This document shows positions 34,761 through 48,696 of a stretch of 64,000 bases of DNA, piece after piece. Made by a program: the position numbers and the translations under genes. Source of the DNA: Lineus longissimus (Eukaryota; Nemertea; Pilidiophora; Heteronemertea; Lineidae); contig NC_088319.1 in the NCBI RefSeq assembly GCF_910592395.1, positions 2,048,001 to 2,112,000 on the forward strand. The letters run 5' to 3'. Positions within the stretch are counted from its first letter, which is position 1; each line of letters starts with the position of its first letter. The notes under the pieces were generated by a model that saw only the letters and a list, made by a program, of their open reading frames with translations, was not told the DNA's origin and did not search any database.

Positions 34761-35510
34761 GTGAAACACGAACTAAGGTGTGGACATATTAACTCTCCTT
34801 AACCCGTTAGCACTCTAGTGTTTTGATTTTTTTTCCATCTGTTCCTCCAGAAAATTGCCTAAAAACTTTGAGTAACAAGACTTAAGTCCGGTTACTCTAA
34901 GCAAAAAATGAGCAATTTCAACATGAAATTTGTAGTGATGGATAACTCAATGACTGAGCAGATGTTTGGCTCCGAACATTGGCTCAAATAGAATGATGTT
35001 TTGGTTCAGCACGTTCACATCAGATGTCACTACTAAATCATAGGTGTTTGAAGGAAAAGCTGCCGGCATCGACGCATGTTTGGAGTGCTAAAGGTTTTAA
35101 GAGGCATGAAAATCTGGCACTTTTCAGCAGCTGGTCGGAACTTTTTGGGGTTTTGTCTTCAATAAGATTAAAGGGGAATACCAGTTCTTGCAGGTGAGAG
35201 GGTTAGATCAAATAACCCGACAAAAAAATAAATTGAAAAACTAAAATTTCTCTCAAAAATTTCTAAACTTAAGGTAAAACCACTCGAGAATTGGCATTTT
35301 CTTTATTTTGGTTCATTTTAAAAACCCTTTTATCAAAATCATCTGAGATGATCCATGATTTCATATCAATTTGTATGTTTTGTATGACAAACCGCATTTA
35401 TGGTTGATAAGTTTATACCAGCTCTTGTGTTTATATGAAACATATATATGTAATAAAAACAATATAAATATATTTGTCGACTTTTTTCTTTTCTTACCGC
35501 AGGACCTTAA

Positions 35511-35724
35511 AGGGACAATATAGGCAGCAGCTAGGCAGAGAGGATAAAGTTACACAAAGTCGCCAATTGGGGTCTCTCACATCTCACAGTACGTTGAAAT
35601 GATTCATTCTTGTACGGGGAATATATTAAGTGCTGAATCTGACATAACCCAAGGCCCTTATTGTGTATATTAGTCACCTGAAGATGGCCAAATTAGCTTC
35701 TCTGCTCCTGCCTATAGTCCCCCT
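35511..35724. mobile_element. TTAA-flanked MITE (family 1), reverse orientation
   Basis: TTAA lies at 35507-35510 and 35725-35728. It starts AGGGACAATATAGGCAGCAGC and ends CCTGCCTATAGTCCCCCT. A degenerate relative without clear ends follows at about 35800-35955. Confidence 0.8.
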
Positions 35725-35955
35725 TTAAAGTGAATTCCGTCCGAGCAATACAATGCCTTTCCCTTGCGTCAGTCGTCATCAGAGCAATTTGTTTATCATC
35801 ATGGAGCAGGGGGTTAAATTGGCCATCTTCATATGACTAATATACACGGTAATGACAGTAGGTCATGCTAGATTCAGCCCTAAATATATTCTTTGTGAAG
35901 CGTAACTGGTTTCGACGTGGTGCGAGATGCTAGAGACCCCTATTGGCATTTAATG

Positions 35956-37034
35956 TAACTATCTTGCCGTGCACTTCAATGCACACCAAGGATTTCGCGG
36001 TGACGTCACGGTTTTTCCAAGATGGCGCTGCAGATTGTAAACAAACCCGATCCACGGCCAAGGGAAAATCAAGTCATCAAATAAAGTTAGATATTTCGCA
36101 TCAAATCAGATTTATTAGTACTTTTCTGCTATGAAATAAGTCTTCAGACAATAAGTTATCATTTGAATAATGGAAAGTGCTGTTTTGATGGGGAAAAATA
36201 GGGTTTTTTTAAACCAAATAGCCGGGCACCGATCTTCCAAAATTAGCGATGGTTTCAAAAACAGTCTCCCAAATATGGGGCAATCTCTTCATTACCATAA
36301 ATGCCATAATGGGATTTGGAGGCGTGGTTACAGATTTTACAGGTTCGAGACCTGTAGAGCCTAAAACTCGCATAGATCCCCATAGATCCCCTCTATTTGT
36401 CGAGTTAGCGCCCCTGTGCTGTAAGATCATGCATTTTCGGACACTAGAACGAAATATTCCTGCGGATATCGCGGTTTCGGTGATGATTTAAGGAGAAATT
36501 GACTGTACTTAGTGTTGTATGGGACAGAAATGAGTTCATACTTCATGAATACATGAATATTTCATGATAATGGGCGGGCTTCCAAGTCTTTTTTATTCGT
36601 GGAAGTTAATCTGCTCTGTAAATTTTATTTTAGACAGGAAGAATTCATACTAGGTATTGCAATATTTCATGTCTATTGGTGTTTTTGTGTACAGGAGCGC
36701 ACCAGACAGTGGGACGTGCAAATATGTTCAGTGCTGGTGCTGTCAGTAGACTGAATCTGATTGGCCATAGCGGTCAGTAATATGGGATGTGATCACGTGA
36801 GGTGACCTCACCCTCGGAATCCTCGTGAAAAGCAGTGTAATTTCAATCTACATGTACTTACTGGTTAAGGATCTGGATGTCTGCCAACAACCAGGGCAGT
36901 CCCTGTGGGCGTGGGAGAGCCGAGACATTGCTTCATTTCACAGCCTGATTCACTGCGCCATGAAGCATATCAATGCTTTCCCTGTTCTCAACACGCCGTC
37001 CAGACTGGCAGAGTTGTCTGAAGGCCAATGATTG
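35956..37034. other. Non-coding, no gene seen
   Basis: Repeat-like unique sequence including 'CAAGATGGCGCTGCAGATTG' near 36020. Open frames are short and unrecognised. Confidence 0.45.
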
Positions 37035-37275
37035 AGAGTTACACCAGTGCCCGTCACCTCGGAGGTCGTGGGTCAGACTCCCCGCTGGTTCACATCTTTA
37101 AGCAACAGAGATTGCGACACTCGGGGACAGCGTGGATTTCCTCCAAGGTATCTGGATTCCTCCCACATCATTACAAATCGTCCAATATTATTTATGGAGC
37201 TAAATGTCCCAGTTAACATATGAATCTGATATTTGATCTTGGAAAGCACTGTAAAACCATCCAAACCAAGATCAT
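37035..37275 (+). mobile_element. Degenerate tRNA-derived SINE
   Basis: A B-box-like GGTCGTGGGTCAGACTCC follows a tRNA-like head. The body contains 'CAGCGTGGATTTCCTCC' and TCTGGATTCCTCCCACATC, and it ends with GAAAGCACTGTAAAACC. The design parallels the SINE at 21645 but the body is different. Confidence 0.45.
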
Positions 37276-37415
37276 CATAGTTTGCTTCGATCATTTTCTC
37301 CTCCACATCGGGCAGAGTAGCTGGGAGAAACCCATGGTGTTCGACTATCGATTCATCTCAAATCAGTCTTATGAGGACAAAGTCACAACCAGAAGACGAG
37401 ACGAGACCATTTTAA

Positions 37416-38997
37416 AGGGACAACTTGGGCACCGGATTTGGGTGGCCAGGAGGATAGTGCGCTCACTCGCCACTATGTGCCACCACCTGTAACATCCTCA
37501 GGCTTATCTCTGATAATAACTTTTGCATGTTTTGGACACGACCCGTCAATGTTAAGTTACATTCTGTTCTAGTATTTATTACGTCCAGCACCCTTCTTGG
37601 GTGCTGGACGTACTGATTTCACTAGGTAGGAAAGATTCTTTTTCTTCTTCTTCTCACCAATTTTTCAATTGGGACGCGAGATTGGCCTAACTACAAAATA
37701 CCATGACTCCTCGCTTCGCTCACATGTCTATCATAGGTATATCTAGGTCTGAGTTGTAAATTCATTAAAAATTTCTGAGCCTCTTCGATGCTTTTGCTAC
37801 ATTTTAGATCTCAAAACTTGCCCGTACTGATTGTAAACAAAGCCACGTGGCATTCAGCGCTGTTGTAGCTTTTGTCATCACTCCCTCATGTCCCTTTAGG
37901 TACCGTATTAATTACATTACCTTTTTGTATTTTCTTCCTAATAAACGCATGAAATGTCACATACTCTACATGATAAAATATCAAAGTGTTGCTAAATTGT
38001 TTTTTTGTGTTTGAATTGGTTGTTTTGCAAAGTTAATTGTTGCAAAGTTAAGTAGCGGCAATGAATGGAAGAGCCATCGTTCACGTGACCAGGATCTTTG
38101 CGCGATAATTTTTTTAGTATTCATGAGCGAACACGAACGTAGTGCCCAATTAAATCAATTATACCGGGGTATATAGAATTTTCTTTGTAATATCATTGAT
38201 TGTAAATATTCTGAACTAAAGTATGATGCTTCTCAGCTATGAAACTGTCTGTAATTTTGATGATACCGTAATAAAAACTAAAAGAAATTATCGTTTCTGG
38301 AAAAATCCTATACACCTTTCCAGAAATGGGACGCTGAGTGTCCGAAATAGTGATGTCATAAGGGGAAACTAGACCTTATGGTGGAGGGACAAAGGAGATA
38401 GTCATGGTTGACCAACACACTTGAATGCCTTTAATGACGGACAAGGGGGAAAGACGTTGCGGAACAGTTTTTGGAACATAATAAATACAGCCAAATCTAC
38501 TCCCCATTATGAATTGGGAAGAAAATTTACAATCCCCGACCGGAAGTGTCGCCAAACAGACATTGTCTGTCCTAGAAGAGGAGGGCAAAAAGATACCTTG
38601 AATTTCCTTGCAATGGTTGTGGACCTGATCTAGGCCTAAACTTCAAGGAAGGCTAATTCCCAAAAAGCATGTGGAAAGCCAAAACAAAGCATGTGCAAAC
38701 CCTTCATGCATGTCAATTGAGATCGCAAACCCTCATTACAGGAATGAGAATGTTCAGGTTTTTCCCCGATTCCAGGTTAACTCACTACAGTTACGTGGCA
38801 AAACATTTGCCGCATTTCTGCAAAACCCTCTATTTCTCCTCTCAGTATCTAAACCCCAATATCTGCACCCTGGTGCTGGACTCAAATTTGCTAAAAGCAA
38901 ATATCAAAACTCTAGTTGCAGTTATGCTTTTCAAAGAGTCACGGTCCTGCAGGAAGCCATTTTTCTACGAAACATATCTCATGCCTAAGTTGTCCCT
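37416..38997. mobile_element. 1.58-kb TTAA-flanked non-autonomous element
   Basis: TTAA lies at 37412-37415 and 38998-39001. The termini are AGGGACAACTTGGGCA and, reversed, AGGGACAACTTAGGCA (15 of 16 identical). Internal open frames are short and show no transposase motifs. It ends a few bases before the minisatellite that borders copy B. Confidence 0.75.
37581..37611. repeat. Perfect hairpin, 13-bp stem
   Basis: ACGTCCAGCACCC, a TTCTT loop, then the exact complement. It lies inside the 1.58-kb TTAA element. It may be the fused ends of a deleted element. Confidence 0.8.
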
Positions 38998-39003
38998 TTA
39001 AAT

Positions 39004-39380
39004 GATATACTGAACTTCCAGTGGTTTTGCCTCCGCCTATACTGAACCTCCAGTGGTATTGTCTCCGTTACCTCCACCCATACTGAACTTCGAGAGGTAT
39101 TGCCTCCGCCCATACTGAACTTCCAGAGGTATTGACTCCGCCCATACTGACCTTCCAGAGGTATTGACTCCACCCATACTGAACTTCCAGAGGTATTGCC
39201 TTCGCCCATACTGAACTTCCAGAGGTAATGACTCTACCCATACTGAACTTCCAGAGGTATTGCCTTCGCCCATACTGAACTTCCAGAGGTATTGCCTCCG
39301 CCCATACTGAACTTCCAGAGGTACTGCCTCCGTTACCTACATCCATACTGAAATTCCAGTGGTGTTACCATTGTTACCTC
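39004..39380 (-). repeat. About 33-bp minisatellite at the edge of copy B
   Basis: Roughly ten units of 'CATACTGAACTTCCAGAGGT' plus ATTGCCTCCGCC-type spacers. Minus-strand frames rich in VQYGRRQYLWKFSMG-like repeats are an artefact. The last unit merges with the first bases shared with position 1. Confidence 0.85.
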
Positions 39381-41926
39381 TGCCCATACCATTGAAGAAA
39401 TACGCGCATTGTCTGTAAAGCTTAGCAATGTCAATGCATCGAGGGTCAAGATGTATAAACGTGGGCGGAGTCGTAGTCTGTCGGGATACCAAGTATGGCC
39501 TCTAGAATTTAATCTTGATGGCTACTGACAGAAAGATACTGACTGGGATGGACAGGATAAATCAATGGTGCTAGGAGAAGGCAGTAGACAGATCAGTATT
39601 TCACAAGCGGCACCCACACTATGAAGTTAAATTGCCTCGAGGATGCATCATCTCTGTCATGTATTCGTGCCCAAGAATGTGCTAGAGGGGGATGTGAGAC
39701 GGGATATGCTAAAGTCACTATGAGTTTAAAGAATTGATACCAACTGGGAGGTTTGGTTTGCTGACCAATTATGGTGGGGATAAAATGTTGGCCAAAATCA
39801 AGATGTCTCTTAGAGGTTTTGGCTGGAGTGGCTGATCCACCCTCAGGGTACTTGGCGAGACAACCTAGACTGACAGCGAGGTATCAATATCTCTTCTAAA
39901 ACACATATAACTAAACGACGAAATCAGATTTTTAACTGCTTTTTGATGGTTTCCGTATTTTGCACTAACCCAAGCGGTAACACCACTTCAGGCGGCAGTA
40001 AAGAGGCCCAGTGCATATAAACACTACCACATTGTAACCCAGGTGTTTAAGAATAGTTTATGAGAGGGTGACAATTGTTTTGCTTCTTTCATATTCATCC
40101 AGAACAAACATTTTTGAAACGTGATTGAGAAAATTTTGAAAATTATTTTACAGCAAATTTATCAAAATGTAAAAGTAGACAAAGTTTTTCGTAACACCTT
40201 GTAGCTGTAAAACCCAAGGCAGGAACCGACAGATGGACAATAGCATTTAACATGAGACAATCTGCACTGGTAGAAATAATAAAACGGTGCCTTTTATATG
40301 TAAATACATCCATTTTATTACAACAATCATTTATATTTACAGTTCTTATCACATTTCACTACGATTCTGTATGAAAAATACATATTCTGAGATACAGGCC
40401 GTTTCCATGGCAACAGCTGAGTAACGTCCAGTTTATCATCACAAACTATTTAACTAGTTAACAAAGTTAAGGGTAAAAGCTAGATATTTCACAGAAATTT
40501 TAAAAAGAATTTTTTTTCCTTCAAATTACTCTAGTTGTTCACTTCTAACGTCCAGCCAGCTCTTTACATAGTGCACATTTCTAGGCCCGTAATGGGGTAA
40601 TTTATAGGCCTTCTTTTCAAGCTGATATTGTCACTGACGCTTCTAGTCAATCAAGTATAGGCCTAATGAAACTCACTCCCGTCGTGGGCCCCCAAAATGT
40701 ACACATACACTGCCTTACCACAATGGACGTTGGGCGTGCGAAACTAGAGTAATTTCACGCTACATTGAGTCATAAATTTCTTGGATGATTACCCACAAAT
40801 CATTCTTGGCCATCACTATTAAAGGCATTTGTCACATAGTTCCTGTATAGGCAGTGCTACAGGTGATACTTCCAAAAGTGTACACTGACAGTTGGTGTAA
40901 TGTTTGTGTACAGTTTCTGATGCAACACAGAGCTGCCCTCTATAGATGATGTCGTATAGCGTCTTGGTCTCAAAACTCGTTTTCTTTGTTGATACATATT
41001 TCTAAATTTCTGGCTTTTCACCACGAGCTTTTGAACTATCTTGAATGCAAATATAACAACGGTTAAATCAAGTTTGCACTCCACTTCTAACTGTCAAGTT
41101 TTAGGTGAAAAAATTGGGCCAATAATGAACACGAGATATACTGCAACTTTGATGATTAAAATCAATCAATCAATCAATCATTAGAATTCTAATACCGCCC
41201 TAACTCGAAGGAACTATCCCTCGGATCTTAATCGCTAAAAACTTGAACATTAACTACGGTCAGGAACAAAAATTGAGAGATTTTTAAGAATATGAAACTT
41301 GAGTAATATACACATATCAAAATATAGAACATTCAAGAAACAATAACTTTCTAAAATCTTGAGTATAATCAACGCTATCAATGATGTACATGAAATATAT
41401 TGTGACCACACATTGAATGAATATACAGCTACAGTTCTAGTGATGGCATGCTGATGACGTCACCACAGGAATATATGCCATTCAGGACGTCAAATTGATG
41501 TCATGCGCCCGGCATGCCTCGTCATTGGAGCCAAAATGGAGGTATCGAAAAGTGGCAGCATCAGCGGAGACATTCTTTATAGGTGGCGCACTTCTTGGGC
41601 GATGTCAGAAGGGGCCAACATCCAAAGTGGCTGCCCTACTGGTGTCACTACTGACCTCTATACCCCACCTCAGACATTAATGTTGACGAGATACAAACCA
41701 GGTTGTCACTAAAGCATTCTTGACTGCAGTTGATTTCAAATGAGATTTATATATATTTATATATTTACTCTTGAAACCATACTTCATAACTCTGACAGGA
41801 GGAGAAGCGTGCAATAATGTCGATCGCCACTTATGTAGCTTACAGAGTTCCTGTGAGAGGGCAGTTGTTGTGTGCATCACAAAATGAGCACAATCATTCT
41901 ACCAACATTTTGAACACATATTTGGA

Positions 41927-42093
41927 TGTACAGTGGAACCTCTCTATTAAGGACACCCTCTCTATTAAGGACACTAGTTTTGGTCCCAAATTTTGTGTTT
42001 CCATTCTGTTTGTCTTTAATCAGGACACCTCTCTATTAAGGACTGCACTTGTCAGTCCCGAGGGTGTCCTTAATAGAGAGGTGCTACTGTACA
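41927..42093. mobile_element. Pogo/Tigger-like MITE (copy B)
   Basis: This is the duplicate of 2442-2608, with a few substitutions. Confidence 0.65.
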
Positions 42094-44989
42094 TATTTGT
42101 AGTTCCCTCTTCACAAGAACTTTGCATTCATCATTAGTGCTGTTCAAGCAGTGACTCTCATAACTCCACTATATGTACAAACCACTTCTACAATTGTATG
42201 TACATTTCATATATCTGATATAAGGCAACACAAATTTAGTAACTTGGATAGCGGGCTCACCTACGAACCTTTTTCCCCAAAGTTGAAAATACTTTTTTTT
42301 GATACACCCACTGACTAGCACCAAAAGTCACATGTCGACACAAATAAAAATGAAATTTGCATAAAAACACTAGTCTTTTTCGAGTTATTAGAATAAGTAT
42401 CAATAAATCGTCTGTAGAATGACCTAGATACCATAATTGGAAATTTGTCACTGTCGACAAGAATCATGTCATCCTCTACAACACGACTTCTCCTAAGGCA
42501 TGTTTCCCAATTGAGGAAGTAAGTATGCATCCAGGGAAATGGCCTAATATTGTCCGAGACAAGGGGTATTAATAAACAGAGAAACAGAGAAACGAAGAAA
42601 TCCGGATGGAATCAAGTGTGCTGACACGGTTAATTCACAATACATGGACCTCTTGTAATATAGTCATGTGAGGTTTACTTTCATTTTTTCCTTCCACTGA
42701 CAAAGATAAAACTTCATCCTCATCCGCTATCCAATTAACAAAATTGGTTTGACCAATTATACAAAGGGCAAAGTTCCTTCCTGGCAGATTTATTTCAACT
42801 CATATCAACTCTTCAAAATTAACGTGGACTACTTTATGGCAAAACCACAGCGATCTACCCCCATCGACCTGCACAGACCTTCTGAATCAAAACAGTAACC
42901 TGAATATCTTTTTCCTGATACCAAGTACATGTACTTTCTCTTTTTTAGTCATTCATGTGAGTGTACATCAATACTATAAACTTCAAAATGTTAAAAAAAA
43001 TTCGGACTGTTCCTATTTTGGTTTTCTATTTTTCGAATAAAAAATAAATATTTGCCATTTTTTTCTCACAAATCGAGTTTAATCTCAAAATCCCCTGAAA
43101 TAATATGCAGGCAAAAATTGGGCTTTTTCAGTTATGAAAGTACGCATTGAATTGAAGACAAAATTTCGACTGTGATGTTGTGTACACTGTAATAAATATA
43201 TTTGACAGGTAAATTTTTTATCTTTCTGTACGTCTGGTTACTGTTGAGCGGCACTGTTTATTTCTTATTTCCTGTGCCACTAGTAAATACATTGTACACC
43301 AATGGCATTGACAATCATCAAACAGACAACATGCAGAATCATACCGACAAATTAGAATACACACAGGTTCTATAAAGCACTGTGCAAATTACGTCACTCT
43401 GACCTGACAATTATCGCTGTGATGAGCAATAAAAGAATAGCTCATCTGCAGGTAAAACTCATAATCCCTTGGTTTGATAAAGGCTGCAGGTATTGACATA
43501 CAGTTTCATTGCAATAGTGAATTTGAATTTGTTCGTTTTCGAAGACCAAACCCCTGAAACCTAGCACGAAATTACTAGCTGGGTTCAAATAAAACATGAG
43601 CTGTTAAAACCACTTATACCTTGCACGCCCATAGCATATTCAAGTCAAGTCATCCAATGTAAATGAGCAGCTGACATGACAATGCTGCCAATAGCTATCC
43701 CCCTCCCCCATATGTAGTGAAGATTTATAGGCCTTCACTGACCCCATCCCTTGGTATACTCATTTCTAACACCTTACACCCTACGTGCAGTACTCAGCTT
43801 GAGATTTTTCTTGCCGAGTTGTCAGGCTACCTGTCCTCAAATTCTGACTTTTTTATTTGACCACCAAGGGCTGATGACGTCTGCCGCAAAGCACCTCCTC
43901 CTGCTCCGCAAAGGAGATGAAGTTTTAACTTCACAACTATGAACCAATATTTCAATCCTAAGTGTCATGAGGCATGTACTACGGACCCAAATTTCTAATG
44001 ACGTCATTATGTATGGCGGAATACATGGCATTACGTCGTTCCCAATGACAACCAAGAAACATCTAAGAAGTGGTTGAACAGCGGGAGCCAAACCACAAGA
44101 GTCCTTGCCCCCCCCCCCCCCCCCAGGTAGATAAACCTTCATTGATCCCCCTCGACTCTTAAAACCCTAATGCCTACAATGCAGTTTCAAGCTTTGTACC
44201 CAAGGTACTGGCAGTAAAAGTAGCTACAAGAGGCTGACTTGTCAGGCTTGTTTTAAAATCGATCATTGATCATCTGCTACCCGTTGCTGAAAATCACCAC
44301 CTGGCCTTTCCTCAGATATCAATATTTTTCCATTTTCAACTTCCCTCTTCCCTCTTTCCACTTTCCCCTTTTTACATCTTTACCGTAAGTAGAATACAAG
44401 TGTATCTCGCCACCTCACCACACCTCACATTTTTTCACAGGATTCATGGGGGTGCCTGACGGACAGCTATAGTGTTGTGCGAATTCTTTAGAATTGGAGA
44501 GCGAACCAATCACCCTGAAAAAAACGAAAGTATGTTAGATTTTTTCCAAGGAAAAAGGTGTTGTCGGATTAGGTTTTCAACCATTACTTATCATATGCCA
44601 GCAGACACATTGCCAAAAACAAATGAAATGGTCCAGGGACCATGTGCTCACCTCGAGTAATGTTATGCATGTCATTTGCAGTGGATTTGGGGGGAACAGT
44701 TTCAGGCTAGTTTCACCAGTTTTGAATCTATTGAATAATATTATTCTTCTCGGCTCAATGGCACAAAAGAAAACTACCGGTACCATCTAAGTATAGCATT
44801 TTTGTTATAAAGTTGACTGAATTTCAGGGCTATTGAAGAATGTACATGTTACATGGAAATTGGTTGACATCTGTTCAACAGTTAAGGAGTAATAGGATAT
44901 CCAAGATGGCGGCCTGGCGGCCATATTTGTCATGGGATTTGACTGAAAATTAGGGATATTGATAAGATTTACTGATTTATTGTGCCTGA

Positions 44990-45560
44990 CTGGCTTGGTG
45001 TGCCTGACTGGCTTGGTGTGCCTGACTGACTTACTGCACCTGACTGGCTTGGAGTGCCTGACTGACTTACTACACCTGACTGGCTTGGTGTGCCTGGCCG
45101 ACTGACTTTGCCTGACTGATAAATGGGCCTAACTGGCTTGGTGTGCCTGACTGACTTGTTGTGCCAGACTGACTTACTGCGCCTGACTGGCTTGGAGTGC
45201 CTGATTGGTTTGGTGTGCCAGACTGACTTACTGCACTTGACTGGCTTGGAGTGCCTGACTGACTTACTGCGCCTGACTGGCTTGGAGTGCCTGACTGGTT
45301 TGGTGTGCCAGACTGACTTACTGCGCCTGACTGGCTTGGAGTGCCAGACTGACTTACTGCGCCTGACTGGCTTGGAGTGCCTGACTGACTTACTGCGCCT
45401 GACTGGCTTGGAGTGCCTGACCAACTGACTTTGCCTGACTGATAAATGAGCCTAACTGGCTTGGTGTGCCTGACTGACCAACCATGCTAACTGTGCTAGA
45501 CTGCTTAACTGTGGCAGACTGACTAACTGTGCCTGACTGACTAACTGAGCATGACTGACT
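44990..45560 (+). repeat. 36-bp and shorter GACTGACT-type minisatellite, expanded in copy B
   Basis: Repeats contain 'CCTGACTGGCTTGGAGTG' and 'CCTGACTGACTTACTGCG'. Copy A has only a short remnant (about 5040-5180). Both strands are open over 100-150 codons (SKPVRRSKSV-like on minus) purely because of the repeat. Confidence 0.9.
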
Positions 45561-46867
45561 ATTACTTTTCCGGACTGGCTGACTGACTATCTAAACCTGA
45601 CTGACTCACTAAGCCTGACTGACTAATCATGCTTTAATCTGAGCCTGATTGACTAACTGAGCATGACTGACTAATGATGCCAGACTGACTAACTGTGCCT
45701 GACTGACTACCTAAACCTGGCTGACTCACTATAAAGCCTGACTGACTAACTGTTGCTGCTTGCCAACTGTGCATAACTTACTAACAGTGCTGGACTGACT
45801 AACTGTGCCTGAGAGAATAACTGGGCCTGACTTACCTATACTGAGCTGGTGTGTGTGCATCACTGACTAACTGTAAATGGTAGGTCTCCTTGGTCGCAAT
45901 GCTGCACCAAACCTGCAACACAAAACAAACCATGAACAGATGAAATGACCATGGGCCATTGTGTTCACCAGATTAAACTTGTGTAAAGTTTAAACAGATT
46001 GTTCTCTGATACCTTGTTGATTTGGGGAAAGGGAGAAAAAGGGAAAAGTGGAAAAGGTTTTTTTTTGAAAAATGACTAGATGACTTTCCTGAGCAATGTC
46101 ACTATTTCTATAGGTGTTAAGAGACCACTTAAACCATGTAGAACAGCAAATAAGCTTCTCCTTCAAATGACTTCTTCCTTGATTTCTTTGGACAATCTTT
46201 TCTCCACTTTAAGGGGGATACAGGCCAGGACTTTTCAAGAAAATTCAATGCCTTCTAGAGAGGAAAACAACTTCCCGAGAAGATCGTGTGACCAGAGGTT
46301 CAGTGAAAGCAGAACGCTTGTGAGAGTAAGTTTCCTTATAAACCAGAGCTAACAAGTCAAAAACTTTCATACACCTGGATAGATAAATCTTCACAGTTAT
46401 GCCTAATTTGGGCTGATGACATATCAAGCATATCCAAACATGAACTTGGTTGAATCTGATAAAATATCGATTTTTTTAATGGCTTGGCTATATAGGGCAT
46501 GTGTCATGTTGTCAGGGGCACTTTGGGAGAGGCAGCCACTGGAAGATCTCAACGATATTCCCAATTACAATCAGTATGTCTATTACAGCGAACAACTTGA
46601 AAATTAAAGAATATTCGGAACTTTCCTTGCCAACAGCTACTTTTTGGAGTCACCTAGTCTAAAGTAAGTAGATAATTTGGAAATTTTGGAACTATTCATA
46701 GTGGCCATCTTGAAATTCAAAGACTTTTAGCTTGTCGTGGAATGGGTCATGTCCTTGACGGCCATAATCTTAAACTTAAGAGGTTTTGATCATGGTTTAC
46801 ATTGTGTATGTTTATGAAATTTTTCTTTATTTTTCAGCAAGTTTGAGTTCAGTCGTGCTCAACCTGC

Positions 46868-48495
46868 CAGATCATCGACATTTAGGCTAACATTCCTTGA
46901 GAGGACCCTCACGCACACTCACTCATAAAGACCTCATGGCTCTGAATCAACAGGCACTGCAGGACTGAAAATCTGCTCAACACCACAAGAAGAGAGGAGG
47001 TAAGCACATGACCCGGGGCCTTGCACTAGTGTACCACCGCTAGGGATTCCAGCAGTCACAGGGACCAGTCATCACTTTAAGCTGCATCCAGAATTTGCCG
47101 CTCTTGTGTTGCTGAGCCAAGGTATTCTATCATTCTCCATTCGCCAAAAAGCAATGCTGTGGAAATATTTAAGTTCTACAGTTGTCTAAGGTTCCATTAT
47201 TATTCATCACGCAACTCAATACACAATTTTTTTCTCAACCCGCCAGATCATCCACACTCAGGCTAACACTCCTTGAGAGGACCCTCACGCACACTTACTC
47301 ATTAAGACCTCGTGGCTCTGAATCAACAGGCACTGCAGGACTGAAAATCTGCTCAACACCATAAGAAGAGAGGAGGTAAGCACATGACCCGGGGCCTTGC
47401 ACTAGTGTACCACCACTAGGGATTCCAGCAGTCACAGGGACCAGTCATCACTTTAAGCTGCATCCAAAATTTGCCACTCTTGTGTTGCTGAGCCTGGGTA
47501 TTCTATCATGCTCCATTCGCCAAAAATTAATGCTGTGAAAATATTTAAGTTCTACAGTTGTGTGAGGTTTCATTATTATTCATCACGCAACTCAATACAC
47601 AATTTTTTCTCAATCTGCCAGATCATCCACACTTAGGCTAACATTCCTTGAGAGGACCCTAACGCACACTTACTCATAAAGACCTCATGGCTCTGAATCA
47701 ACAGGCACTGCAGGACTGAAAATCTGCTCAACACCACAAGAAGAGAGGAGGTAAGCACATGACCCGGGCCCTTTCACTAGTGTACCATCACTAGGGATTC
47801 CAGCAGTCACAATAACCAGTCAGCAGTTTCAGCTGTATCCCCTACTTGCAACTCTGCAGCCTAGTTATTTCTATCATGCTCCATTCGCCAAAAATTAATG
47901 CCGTGAAAATATTTAAGGTCTACAGTTGTCTAAGGTTCCATCATTATTCATCACGCAACTCAATACACAATTTTTTTCTCAACCCGGCAGATCATCCACA
48001 CTTAGGCTAACACTCCTTGAGAGGACCCTCACGCTCACTTAATACTCGTGAAGACATCGTGGCTCTGAATCAACAGGCACTGCAGGACTGAAAATCTGCT
48101 CAACACCACAAGAAGAGAGGAGGTAAGCACATGACCCGGGCCCTTTCACTAGTGTACCATCACTAGGGATTCCAGCAGTCACAGGGACCAGTCAGCAGTT
48201 TCAGCTGCATCCCCTACTTGAAACACTGCAGCCTATTTATTTCTATCAATATCATGCTCCATTCGCCAAATATTAATGCTGTGAAAATATTTAAGTTCTA
48301 CAGTTTTCTTAGGTTCTATGATACTCAATAAATAATTTTTTTCTTCATTTTTCAGTAAGTTTGAGCCGAGTCGAGCTCAACCCTGCCAGGTCATCTATGC
48401 AGTTCCCATGAGGACCCTCGCACGTACTCACTCGTAAAGACCTCATGGATCGTACTTCAACAGGCATTGGACTGAAAAAACTGCTCAACACCAAG
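46868..48495 (+). repeat. Tandem array of about 365-bp exon-like units (copy B)
   Basis: Units start near 46868, 47243, 47616 and 47985, with a diverged fifth from about 48385. They have the same acceptor-like CAG|ATCATC and donor-like GAGGAG|GTAAGCAC signals as 12050-13640. Unit number is the same in both copies, unlike the ankyrin array. Confidence 0.7.
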
Positions 48496-48663
48496 ACATG
48501 AGAATAGTGAGTTTTTGATAGAGAGTTTTATATATTGCTTGTCACTGTACTGTTTACTGTATGAAACTGCTCTAAAATCGCACACATTATCATCTAGCCT
48601 GTCCAAAGACCTTTCTGGAGAACCAAGGGCAGCCACAATCTAGCGCACACAAGGACTTTTCAG

Positions 48664-48696
48664 GTCAGTTGAGAGTTACAAAATGGCTCCGGCCAG
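48664..48696 (+). CDS. Candidate first coding mini-exon of paralog B
   Basis: This has the same structure as 13814-13846: acceptor TTTTCAG, ATG at 48683, donor CAG|GTATCG, leaving two bases that fit the phase of the exon at 57875. The intron would be about 9.2 kb, against 4.4 kb in A. It needs transcript support. Confidence 0.35.

Noticed and set aside
39004-39346. Three overlapping minus frames with VQYGRRQYLWKFSMG-like repeats
   Set aside because: They are all frames of one about 33-bp satellite.
44969-45428. 151-residue minus frame rich in SKPVRRSKSV and a plus counterpart
   Set aside because: Both arise from the GACTGACT minisatellite; no start context or conservation in copy A.
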